Below are positions 1 to 6,954 of a stretch of 40,017 nt of DNA, piece by piece (position 1 is the first letter of the stretch; every line of letters starts with the position of its first letter). This DNA is from Bacteroidales bacterium (GTDB lineage: Bacteria > Bacteroidota > Bacteroidia > Bacteroidales > F082). The stretch spans positions 1-40,017 of the forward strand of contig WFZS01000176.1 of the NCBI GenBank assembly GCA_015489465.1, in the 5' to 3' direction. The notes under the pieces are model-generated. The model searched no databases. It saw only the letters and a program-made list of their open reading frames with translations, and was not told the origin of the DNA. A program made the translations under genes and the position numbers.

Positions 1-2385
1 AATTTTGCTTTCAGCCAGCCGGTTGAACTGCGTTTTAATGAACTGTTGACGGGTGTACGCGAAGACATAGCCGTGAAAATATACGGAGAAGACCTTAACA
101 TCCTTGCGAAAAAAGGTGAGGAAGCGGCAGCTATCATAAAAACCATAGAAGGTGCCGAAGATGTTACCCTTGAACGCACTTCGGGTTTGCCGCAAATGAC
201 GGTTCGATATAACCGTAAAAAGATAGCTCAATACGGACTGGACATCAGCAAGCTAAACAGTTATGTTTCTTCGGCATTTGCAGGTAACAAGGCGGGAGTG
301 ATTTTTGAAGGGGAAAAACGTTTCGACCTGGTTATACGATTTGATGAAAATCACAGGAAAAGCATAGACAACCTCCGTAATCTTTACATCGATCTGCCCA
401 ACGGAAGCCAGATTCCGATTAAGGAAGTTGCCGATATTAATTTCAGACCGGGACCCATGCAGATATCACGCGATAATACTTTTCGTCGAATTTATGTGGG
501 TGTAAATGTCAGGGACAGGGATGTTGAGTCGCTGGTTCATGAAATACAGGAAAAACTCGATAAAAAGCTTGACTTACCTCCGGGGTATTACATTACTTAC
601 GGAGGTGCTTTCGAAAATTTACAAAGAGCAAAAAAACGCCTTTCGGTTGTTGTACCCATAGCTCTGGCTTTGATATTCATCCTGTTATACTTTGCTTTAC
701 ATTCTATTTCCCAAACGGTTATGATTTATATGGCGGTTCCGTTGGCGGCAATAGGAGGAGTGTTTTCCCTTTGGTTGCGTAACATGCCTTTCAGCATATC
801 GGCAGGAGTGGGATTTATTGTATTGTTTGGTGTGGCTGTCCTTAACGGGCTGGTTCTTATCAGCAGGTTCAACAGTTTGAAAACGGAAGGTGTCACCGAC
901 ATTAAAGAACGAATTTTTAAAGCTACCCACGAAAGGTTGCGTCCGATTTTGCTTACGGCTACAGCCGCCATGTTCGGTTTTATGCCCATGGCAATTTCAA
1001 ATTCCGCCGGTGCCGAAGTTCAACGTCCGCTTGCAACTGTGGTTATAGGAGGATTGTTCAGCGCAACATTGCTTACCCTTGTTGTTATTCCGGTGCTTTA
1101 CTATTTGGTTGAATCGAGGAAAAACAGAAGAAAAAAAAGTAATATGAAAAGACCGGTTAAATTAACCGTTATACTTGTTATTATAGGTGTTGGGGGAATT
1201 TTAAATCCTTCACCGGCACAAAATACGGACAGTTTAAATTCTATATCAATTGAAGATGCCGTTAAAAAAGCCGTGGCAAACTATCCGGCACTAAAAGCTG
1301 CACGGTTGAAAGTAGAGAGTAATAAAACCTTGAAAAAAACTTCGTGGGATATTGGAAATACCGAAATATCCACGGGAGCCGAAGAGCTTGGGAACAACAC
1401 TGCCGACGGAGTTTATAACAGGTTTACCATAACACAAAACTTCGATGTTTTCGGAATTGCCGCAAAAAACAAAACGGCAAACGCAAAAATAGAAATATCG
1501 GAAACAGCCCTTGATTTAACAAAATTGGAGTTAAAAAGAGAAGTGGAAACCGATTGGGCTAATGCTTACAACGCTAAAAAACAATACGAGTTGTACTGTC
1601 AGCTGGATTCCATTTTTGAGAAATCGGTTAAAGCGGCAAAAATACGTTTTGAAACCGAAGCCATATCGCGACTAGAATACCTGTCGGTAACAAACCGTGC
1701 AAAACAAATCACCATAAACAAAGAAAATGCATACCGCAACTTTGTTATTGCATTACGTAACTTGAACCGGTGGTTTGTCAGTGACACGTTGTTTTCCGTT
1801 GACAATAATATTGACAAACTTATCTCCGAACCGGAAGTCACTTATTATGATTCTATTACGTTTCATCCTCAATTGTTGCTTTACAGCCAAAACATAAAGC
1901 TCGCCGATGCTAGTTTAAAGCAGCAACAGACAGGGTTTGCTCCGGTATTGTTTGCTCAGTACGGAAGTCAGAAAATTGGAAATCAAAAAGGGTTTTATAA
2001 ATATGAAATAGGGATAAGCATCCCGCTTGTGTTCGTTTCACAGTTGGGAAAAACCCAATCGGCAAAAATAAACCGGCTAATTTCCGAAGAACAATACATT
2101 CAAAAGAAAATAGAAATCAATACTGAATACGGTAATGTTTTAGACGAATACCGCAAATGGCTTCAAACATGGAAATATTATAAAGAAGAAGCCTTGCCTA
2201 TGGCCGTGGAACAAAAGAGAGGCACTGCACTGGCTTATGAACAGGGCGATATTGATTACGTAACTTTTTTACAAAATATTCGTGATGCCGTGCAGGTGGA
2301 ATTTGAAACACAACAGGCTTTCGTAAATTACCTTAAAGCACGGTTCAATCTTGAGTATTATTTAAATAATGGGAGAAATCAATAA
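1..2385 (+). CDS. CusA/CzcA-type RND metal efflux pump fused to a TolC-like outer-membrane factor (5' end missing)
   Basis: Proton-driven export of heavy-metal ions from the periplasm or cytosol across the outer membrane. The frame is open from base 1, so the gene begins outside the window; a TTG at 46 is internal. Counting the first codon as residue 1, residues 1-375 are the C-terminal half of a heavy-metal RND pump: periplasmic sequence resembling CusA (FSQPVELRFNE, then GVNVRDRDV), and the last transmembrane block with LLTATAAMFGFMPMA and a final helix ending near 373. After a basic linker, residues 382-409 form a second, signal-peptide-like segment (MKRPVKLTVILVIIGVGG, then SPAQ). Residues 410-794 are a TolC/CusC-like helical domain (ISIEDAVKKAVANYPALKAARL). 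RND-OMF fusions are known in Bacteroidota. The adaptor gene follows after 36 bases. The metal cannot be read from the visible part; copper is suggested by the neighbours. Confidence 0.9.
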   Translation, partial: NFAFSQPVELRFNELLTGVREDIAVKIYGEDLNILAKKGEEAAAIIKTIEGAEDVTLERTSGLPQMTVRYNRKKIAQYGLDISKLNSYVSSAFAGNKAGVIFEGEKRFDLVIRFDENHRKSIDNLRNLYIDLPNGSQIPIKEVADINFRPGPMQISRDNTFRRIYVGVNVRDRDVESLVHEIQEKLDKKLDLPPGYYITYGGAFENLQRAKKRLSVVVPIALALIFILLYFALHSISQTVMIYMAVPLAAIGGVFSLWLRNMPFSISAGVGFIVLFGVAVLNGLVLISRFNSLKTEGVTDIKERIFKATHERLRPILLTATAAMFGFMPMAISNSAGAEVQRPLATVVIGGLFSATLLTLVVIPVLYYLVESRKNRRKKSNMKRPVKLTVILVIIGVGGILNPSPAQNTDSLNSISIEDAVKKAVANYPALKAARLKVESNKTLKKTSWDIGNTEISTGAEELGNNTADGVYNRFTITQNFDVFGIAAKNKTANAKIEISETALDLTKLELKREVETDWANAYNAKKQYELYCQLDSIFEKSVKAAKIRFETEAISRLEYLSVTNRAKQITINKENAYRNFVIALRNLNRWFVSDTLFSVDNNIDKLISEPEVTYYDSITFHPQLLLYSQNIKLADASLKQQQTGFAPVLFAQYGSQKIGNQKGFYKYEIGISIPLVFVSQLGKTQSAKINRLISEEQYIQKKIEINTEYGNVLDEYRKWLQTWKYYKEEALPMAVEQKRGTALAYEQGDIDYVTFLQNIRDAVQVEFETQQAFVNYLKARFNLEYYLNNGRNQ

Positions 2386-2421
2386 CTAACGGAATATCAA
2401 TAAAACATAATATATATCATC

Positions 2422-3612
2422 ATGAAAATAGTAAATAAATTAAACGTAATATACTTTTTTATAATCTCAAGTTTGTTGCTTGTTTTTTTGGCATCTTGTA
2501 ACAGCAAAACAACGGAAAATAAGGAAGAAGAGGAACTGGAAACTTCAGGTGAAATGGTTCCTGTAACCCTCACTTCAACGCAGGTTAGAGCATTATCAAT
2601 AAAAGCCGACACAATGGCTAAATATGTTTTTAAAGATGCCGTTGAGGTTAACGGATATCTTAATGTGCCGCCGCAAAACAAAGCGTCGGTAACGGCAATT
2701 ATAGGTGCCAATGTTTCATCGATTAATGTTTTCGAAGGAGATAAAGTTGAAAAAGGGCAGTTGCTTGCCTATTTGAGCCACCCTAACTTGCTTGACATCC
2801 AAACGGAATATCTTAATGCCGTCAATCAACTGGAGTTTTTAAAACAGGAATTTGAGCGTCAGAAAAAACTTTATGAGGAAAATGTAGGTTCCGGAAAAGC
2901 ATATCAAAAAGCGAGAGCCGATTATTTTACGCTTAAAGGAAATATTATGAACCTGGAAGCAAAACTGAAACTTTTAAACTTAAATCCCGGAGAAATTAAA
3001 CGGGGAACCATTTATGAAAAAGTGCCGGTATTAAGTCCCATAGAGGGTTACGTTGAAAAAGTCGATATACAAACAGGCAAGTATGTGGAACCTCAAACAC
3101 CATTGTTTGAAATAGTGAATAACGACAAGGTTCACGCTGACTTGATGGTTTTTGAAAAAGATGTTGCCAAGGTGAAAAAAGGTCAAAAAGTTGTCTTTAA
3201 CGTGGAAACGATTCCGGGTGAACCTTTAATTGCCACAATTTTTGCCGTAGGAAAAACATTTGAGCAGAACCCAAAAGCCGTTCATGTCCATGCCGATATT
3301 AATAATAAAAAAGGCAAACTTATTCCGGGTATGTACATAACGGGAAGGATTGCTACATCAAACAGGTTTGCCGATGCTTTACCCGAAGATGCGGTTGTAA
3401 AGGAGTCGGGTAAGTCATACATATTTACTGTTCAAACCGGGGATGACAAATGGATTTTTACTCCCGTGGAAGTTGTTACCGGTGATGAGGAAGACGGTTG
3501 GGTTGAAATAAAACCGCTTACATCGTTAAAACCGGGAGTAAAAATAGCCCGTAACGGTGCATATTACATCCTTTCGGAAATGAAAAAGAACGAAACCGGA
3601 GATGATGATTAA
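2422..3612 (+). CDS. RND efflux periplasmic adaptor (membrane fusion) lipoprotein, CusB-like
   Basis: Adaptor that links the inner-membrane RND pump to the outer-membrane channel. The 396-residue product begins with a lipoprotein signal (FFIISSLLLVFLASC), with the lipid-anchored Cys near residue 26. A barrel-sandwich/lipoyl-like segment follows (VTAIIGANVSSINVFEGDKV, near 90-115), then a helical hairpin (NQLEFLKQEFERQKKLYEEN), the second half of the lipoyl domain (VPVLSPIEGYVEKVDIQTG) and a beta-barrel domain. This is the normal HlyD/CusB order and length. It lies 36 bases after the pump-channel fusion and 30 bases before the cytochrome gene, in one operon. No N-terminal metal-binding extension is evident. 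Confidence 0.93.
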   Translation: MKIVNKLNVIYFFIISSLLLVFLASCNSKTTENKEEEELETSGEMVPVTLTSTQVRALSIKADTMAKYVFKDAVEVNGYLNVPPQNKASVTAIIGANVSSINVFEGDKVEKGQLLAYLSHPNLLDIQTEYLNAVNQLEFLKQEFERQKKLYEENVGSGKAYQKARADYFTLKGNIMNLEAKLKLLNLNPGEIKRGTIYEKVPVLSPIEGYVEKVDIQTGKYVEPQTPLFEIVNNDKVHADLMVFEKDVAKVKKGQKVVFNVETIPGEPLIATIFAVGKTFEQNPKAVHVHADINNKKGKLIPGMYITGRIATSNRFADALPEDAVVKESGKSYIFTVQTGDDKWIFTPVEVVTGDEEDGWVEIKPLTSLKPGVKIARNGAYYILSEMKKNETGDDD

Positions 3613-3642
3613 AACATATGTCGAACAAAAAAATTTAAAAAA

Positions 3643-4365
3643 ATGAAAAAGAAATTATTTATCCCTGCAACTATTATATTGTTAGTTGTAATTACCTTAA
3701 CGGGATTTAAAAATATTAACACTGTTAGTAATATTGATGATAAAAATCCCCTACAAGATTCTACACTTGTAACAGGTAAAGATATCTATCTACAAAACTG
3801 TGCAGCATGCCACAAACCCGATTTGTCGGGAACACCGCCTTCTTTCCCGAGTTTAAAAGATATCTCGAAAAAGTATAGCAGGGAAGAGCTTGCTTCAATA
3901 CTGGAAAACGGAAGAAATGCCATGCCTTCTTTCAAACATTTGTCAAAACAGGAAAGAGATGCAGTAATAGGTTTTCTTTTGGGTGAAGAGACAACAGCCG
4001 AAGTAACAACAAACATTTCCCCCGTAGAAAACGGACACAGGCTTTTTGTTGCCAACTGTTCAAGTTGCCACAAGGCAAAACCTGATGACCCCGAACCCAC
4101 AGGGGTAAAAGATTACGGTATGAAACCGGCTGTTTTGGGAGGTATAAACAAAGTTTACGACTTTGAAAAATTTACGAAAGTGCTAAATGCAGGTCCCTGT
4201 TACATGCCTTCTTTTGTTGATCTTTCCGAAAAAGACAAAAAGGATATTTACGATTATCTTAGTAGCATTAAAAATGATGAAATGCCCCGTGGGAAAATGA
4301 TGCATGGAAAAGAAAAGATGTGCAGAGGACGAGGCATGGGAATGGGCAAATGCAAAATGAAATAG
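3643..4365 (+). CDS. Dihaem c-type cytochrome with Met/Cys-rich C-terminal tail
   Basis: A 240-residue exported electron-transfer protein. An N-terminal hydrophobic segment (residues 5-20) serves as signal peptide or membrane anchor. There are two cytochrome c domains, with haem motifs CAACH near residue 52 and CSSCH near 137. Each is followed by a candidate axial Met (NAMPSF near 106; CYMPSF near 190). The last 25 residues are rich in Met, Cys, His, Lys and Gly (GKMMHGKEKM, then GMGMGKCKMK), which resembles a soft-metal binding tail. It lies inside the metal-efflux operon, 30 bases after the adaptor and 21 before the transporter. A role in copper redox or handling is inferred from tail and context; the cytochrome assignment itself is direct. 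Confidence 0.88.
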   Translation: MKKKLFIPATIILLVVITLTGFKNINTVSNIDDKNPLQDSTLVTGKDIYLQNCAACHKPDLSGTPPSFPSLKDISKKYSREELASILENGRNAMPSFKHLSKQERDAVIGFLLGEETTAEVTTNISPVENGHRLFVANCSSCHKAKPDDPEPTGVKDYGMKPAVLGGINKVYDFEKFTKVLNAGPCYMPSFVDLSEKDKKDIYDYLSSIKNDEMPRGKMMHGKEKMCRGRGMGMGKCKMK

Positions 4366-4386
4366 CAATAATTTAAAAATAAGGTT

Positions 4387-5181
4387 ATGTATAAAAGTGT
4401 TTTTAAAATACCGAAAATGGATTGTCCTTCGGAGGAGAATATGATTAAGATGAAACTTGAAGGACTTCCGGAAATAAAAAAACTGCAATTCGATTTGGAG
4501 AACAGGGTGTTAACCGTTTATCACGACAAAAAGAATCCGGAGATAGAAAAACGGTTGGATGAACTTGATTTGGGTTCACAACTGGTAGAACGTGAATTAA
4601 CGGAGAACAAAAATATTACCCTTGAGCACAAACAACAGACTAAACTGTTGTGGGCGGTGCTTATTATCAACTTTTCGTTTTTTGTAATAGAAATGACAAC
4701 AGGGCTTATTTCGCGTTCCATGGGTCTTGTAGCCGATTCGTTGGATATGCTCGCCGATGCTACTGTTTACGGTTTAAGTCTGTGGGCGGTAGGTTCAACA
4801 ATTGTAAGAAAAAAGAGAGTGGCGAGGTTAAGCGGGTATTTTCAAATCCTTCTTGCTTTACTGGGATTTGTCGAAGTAATTCGAAGATTTATCGAACCCG
4901 AAGCATTGCCCGGATATACGATGATGATTGTGGTTTCGGTGTTTGCCCTTGTTGCCAACGCTGCAAGTCTTTTTATACTTCAAAAATCAAAAAGTGACGA
5001 AGCTCACATCAAAGCAAGTATGATATTCACCTCCAATGATATAATAATAAACATCGGGGTTATCATAGCAGGAATATTGGTGTTTGTTACACATTCAAAA
5101 TATCCCGACCTTATTATTGGTGCCATAGTGTTTTTTATAGTTGTAAGAGGAGCCGTAAGAATTTTGAAATTGGGGAAATAA
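4387..5181 (+). CDS. CDF-type cation transporter with degenerate N-terminal HMA-like domain
   Basis: Membrane cation transporter of 264 residues. Residues 1-65 look like a ferredoxin-fold HMA domain, but the usual MxCxxC motif reads MDCPSEE, so only the first Cys remains. Residues 80-264 form a cation-diffusion-facilitator-like membrane domain with about six helices. The helix-2 region has LVADSLDMLADA (a DxxxD pair). In helix 5, where most CDF zinc transporters have HxxxD, the sequence is FTSNDIIINIG, so the His position is Phe. There is no C-terminal cytoplasmic CDF domain; the protein stops soon after helix 6. It sits 21 bases after the cytochrome gene and 20 before the regulator. Substrate unknown; copper or zinc by context. 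Confidence 0.8.
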   Translation: MYKSVFKIPKMDCPSEENMIKMKLEGLPEIKKLQFDLENRVLTVYHDKKNPEIEKRLDELDLGSQLVERELTENKNITLEHKQQTKLLWAVLIINFSFFVIEMTTGLISRSMGLVADSLDMLADATVYGLSLWAVGSTIVRKKRVARLSGYFQILLALLGFVEVIRRFIEPEALPGYTMMIVVSVFALVANAASLFILQKSKSDEAHIKASMIFTSNDIIINIGVIIAGILVFVTHSKYPDLIIGAIVFFIVVRGAVRILKLGK

Positions 5182-5201
5182 AACATTAACTTTGATGACT
5201 T

Positions 5202-5774
5202 ATGGAAAATACTACACTTTACATAAAAAACATGGTTTGCAACCGTTGTATCATGGCGGTTGAAAACGAATTGAAAAATCTTGGACTTAAACCCATGAAT
5301 GTTATTTTGGGTGAGGCTGTTGTTGAAGGTGATGTTGACAAGGAAACTTTAAACAAACTTGATGAAAACCTTCAAAAAATAGGATTTGAGTTGATTGATG
5401 ACAAGAAAAGTCGCCTTATAGAAAGTATCCGTACCGAGGTTATTAACTATGTTCATTACGACCCCGAAAGAATAGGAAAGATAAATTTCTCGGATTATAT
5501 TTCGGACAAACTGGGCTACGATTACTCTTATCTGAGTACCCTTTTTTCGGCAGTAGAGGGAATTACCATTGAGAAATTTATAATACTTCAACGAATTGAG
5601 AGGGTTAAAGAACTTTTGATTTATGATGAGGAGACTCTTTCTGAAATAGCTTATCTTACAGGATATTCAAGCGTACAGCACCTTTCCAATCAATTCAAAA
5701 AAATTATAGGGATGAGTCCCACGGTTTTTAAAAAAACGAGAAAGAAAGAACGCAAACCGCTGGATGAAGTTTAG
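5202..5774 (+). CDS. HMA-domain / AraC-type helix-turn-helix fusion regulator
   Basis: Probable metal-responsive transcription regulator of the upstream efflux genes. Residues 1-65 are an HMA-like domain with an intact metal motif, NMVCNRCIM (Cys13 and Cys16). Residues 75-190 are a compact AraC DNA-binding domain with two helix-turn-helix units (FSDYISDKLGYDYSYLSTLF and LSEIAYLTGYSSVQHLSNQF, then GMSPTVFKK). This architecture, metallochaperone-like sensor fused directly to AraC, is short compared with ordinary AraC proteins of about 300 residues. It is the last gene of the operon. The final codons (RKPLDEV-stop) are duplicated near 6130-6161 beyond a repeat element. Metal sensing is inferred from the intact CxxC. 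Confidence 0.87.
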   Translation: MENTTLYIKNMVCNRCIMAVENELKNLGLKPMNVILGEAVVEGDVDKETLNKLDENLQKIGFELIDDKKSRLIESIRTEVINYVHYDPERIGKINFSDYISDKLGYDYSYLSTLFSAVEGITIEKFIILQRIERVKELLIYDEETLSEIAYLTGYSSVQHLSNQFKKIIGMSPTVFKKTRKKERKPLDEV

Positions 5775-5793
5775 AAGATATTCAGGAATTTTT
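5741..5793 (+). repeat. Left copy of direct repeat covering the 3' end of the HMA-AraC gene
   Basis: About 53 bases spanning the last codons and stop of the regulator gene plus roughly 18 bases beyond. They recur at 6129-6181 with about 80% identity by eye. The two copies bracket the 230-bp element. Confidence 0.75.
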
Positions 5794-5874
5794 ACCGAAA
5801 TAATAAGCCTCGACAATAGGTATATTTTATACTGAAATTCTTTCTTTTTTTTGCAATTTTTAAAAAATGCGTGT

Positions 5875-6106
5875 GGGTTCCCAAAACTACGGGACAGCGT
5901 GAGGGTGAATGATAAAAGGCTTAAAGCTACGAGGAAAAGCGCTTGCGTTTCGGCTTCAAACAATTTAGGCGGGGTTTTAGCGGGAAAGCGTTTGAATGCG
6001 ACTCTTTTTCCGAAGATGTTACCTTTTATCAGAGCAGGAGGAAGTATAAGTTTTGGGTCGCCTTCTTTGGTTCCTTTCTTGGCGAAACAAGAAAGGAACA
6101 TAAAAA
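5875..6106 (+). repeat. Dispersed ~230-bp repeat element, copy 1
   Basis: Non-coding repeat that matches 20100-20327 end to end in the same orientation. Shared blocks are gggttcccaaaac, gcgcttgcgtttcggcttca, gcgtttgaatgcgactcttt and ttttgggtcgccttctttgg. It ends with a perfect 12-bp hairpin at 6070-6099. Open frames run across it on both strands, including a plus-strand frame from 5943 that runs on into the duplicated regulator tail and stops at 6161. Differences between copies are not confined to third positions, so I do not call a protein. Confidence 0.85.
6070..6099 (+). other. Perfect 12-bp hairpin in repeat element copy 1
   Basis: Left arm gttcctttcttg (6070-6081), loop gcgaaa, right arm caagaaaggaac (6088-6099). 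The equivalent hairpin in copy 2 (20291-20320) has two base pairs changed on both arms (T-A to A-T, C-G to A-T), which keeps the stem perfect. There is no T-tract after it, so a simple terminator is unlikely. Confidence 0.88.
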
Positions 6107-6128
6107 AGCTTTGGGAGCTCCAATGTGG

Positions 6129-6181
6129 AAAGAAAAACGCAAGCCGCTGGACGAGGTTTAGAAAAAATTCAGGATTTTTTT
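6129..6181 (+). repeat. Right copy of the HMA-AraC 3'-end duplication
   Basis: Repeats 5741-5793, including an in-frame RKPLDEV-stop ending at 6161. Within those codons the copies differ only at third positions (AAA/AAG, GAT/GAC, GAA/GAG). It also overlaps the minus-strand stop of the DUF2442 remnant at 6169-6171, so it looks like the meeting point of two convergent genes. Confidence 0.75.
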
Positions 6182-6390
6182 CTGTTTGACAGCCATTTTT
6201 TGAAAGATTCCGCACTTTCGCCCGATGGTCTTCCCGATAATAAACCTATTACACTAATATCCTCGTCAATATCATTCCAATGAATTCCGTATCCGTCCCC
6301 TATTAAACGCCAATTTGAACGTTCCCAGTTATCAGCTTCAACAAGTCTCGGAAACCGGGTTAACGGAACGGAAATGGTACGGCAGTGGCA
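6169..6390 (-). pseudogene. DUF2442 gene remnant, 5'-truncated (copy 1)
   Basis: Reading the minus strand gives TISVPLTRFPRLVEADNWE, then RSNWRLIGDGYGIHWNDIDE, then DISVIGLLSGRPSG and a stop at 6169-6171. This is the characteristic core of DUF2442 proteins (..ISVPL..FPRL.., GxGIHWxDxDEDISVxGLL). The first 20-25 residues of the family are missing: just upstream of TISVPL the frame meets a TAG at 6391-6393 and no start codon is present. DUF2442 proteins often accompany DUF4160 in small toxin-antitoxin-like pairs; no DUF4160 is visible here. A related remnant lies at 8589-8776. Confidence 0.8.
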
Positions 6391-6394
6391 CTAA

Positions 6395-6590
6395 AAGCAT
6401 AAAGTCCGAAGGTCGGAGGTCTTAACTTCACCATTGTTCACTCAATCTAAAATCTTAAATCGACATTCATCATTCGATATTCCATTCAGCGTTGTACAAT
6501 ATGGATATAAAAGTTAGTTTTTTTTCGTTAAAAGATTTTTCCTTCCCACATGACTTTCCGGGGTTAATCGTAAAAAGTTTTGCGGGTATT
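6395..6590. other. Intergenic stretch with low-complexity ATCGAATATC-type sequence
   Basis: No gene seen. Contains a short block (about 6440-6495: aatcttaaatcgacattcat, then tcgatattccattcagcgtt) that reappears, inverted and imperfect, near 18630-18680. It looks like decayed intergenic repeat. Confidence 0.5.
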
Positions 6591-6595
6591 GGGGG

Positions 6596-6700
6596 TTGTC
6601 ACGGTGAGTGATGCGACCTTTAGGAGCATCGTATCGAACCGTGCGAGGAATGGCTTGTCCCGCCACATTTCGACAGGCTCAATGTGACAGCCTCCCCTTC
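6596..6700. repeat. REP-like inverted repeats
   Basis: Two imperfect palindromes. One has arms cacggt (near 6610) and accgtg (near 6645), with TGAG and TCGA inside and a nested tgatgc/gcatcg stem. The other reads cacatttcgacaggctcaatgtg near 6663-6685. Both show the CAC..TGAG..TCGA..GTG architecture of bacterial REP sequences. Related palindromes occur near 39710-39800. Confidence 0.65.
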
Positions 6701-6705
6701 CTACA

Positions 6706-6935
6706 ATTACGTCATTTATGATTGTTGAAATTTTTTTCTTCCCCCTACCAATGACGTAACTTGTAAAGGGTGGATAATCAAGGGGATATAAGTTTTGAAA
6801 AATCATATATTTTCACAATATCTCTGTTCTAAACGTCATTTACCGATTGTTGAAAGATTTTTTTCTTCTCTCTCAATGTGACAGCCTCCCCATCCTACAA
6901 TTACTTCATTTACCTATTGTTAAGAAAATTTCTCC
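6706..6935. repeat. Intergenic repeat family, locus 1
   Basis: A block at 6745-6868 matches 18398-18518 (roughly 85% identical by eye; shared segments cttgtaaagg, tggataatcaagggg, atatctctgttctaaacgtc). It is bracketed by a direct repeat of about 33 bases, acgtcattta.. gattgttgaaa then T-rich then cttc, at 6714-6745 and 6834-6867. A weaker third copy is at 6903-6935. No coding potential is evident. Confidence 0.75.
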
Positions 6936-6954
6936 TCCGTAATCATGACAAGAT

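Noticed and set aside
5943-6161. Open frame of 72 codons through repeat element copy 1, with a similar frame at 20203-20385 in copy 2
   Set aside because: The translations resemble each other, but base differences are not biased to third positions and the conserved feature is the hairpin. The frame ends differ. Treated as a by-product of the repeat.
5667-6215. Open frame of 182 codons on the minus strand
   Set aside because: It runs antisense through the end of the HMA-AraC gene and across the repeat element; composition is low-complexity F/L/K and no domain is visible.
6564-6806. Minus-strand 80-codon frame
   Set aside because: Falls entirely within REP-like and family repeats; no codon bias or domain.
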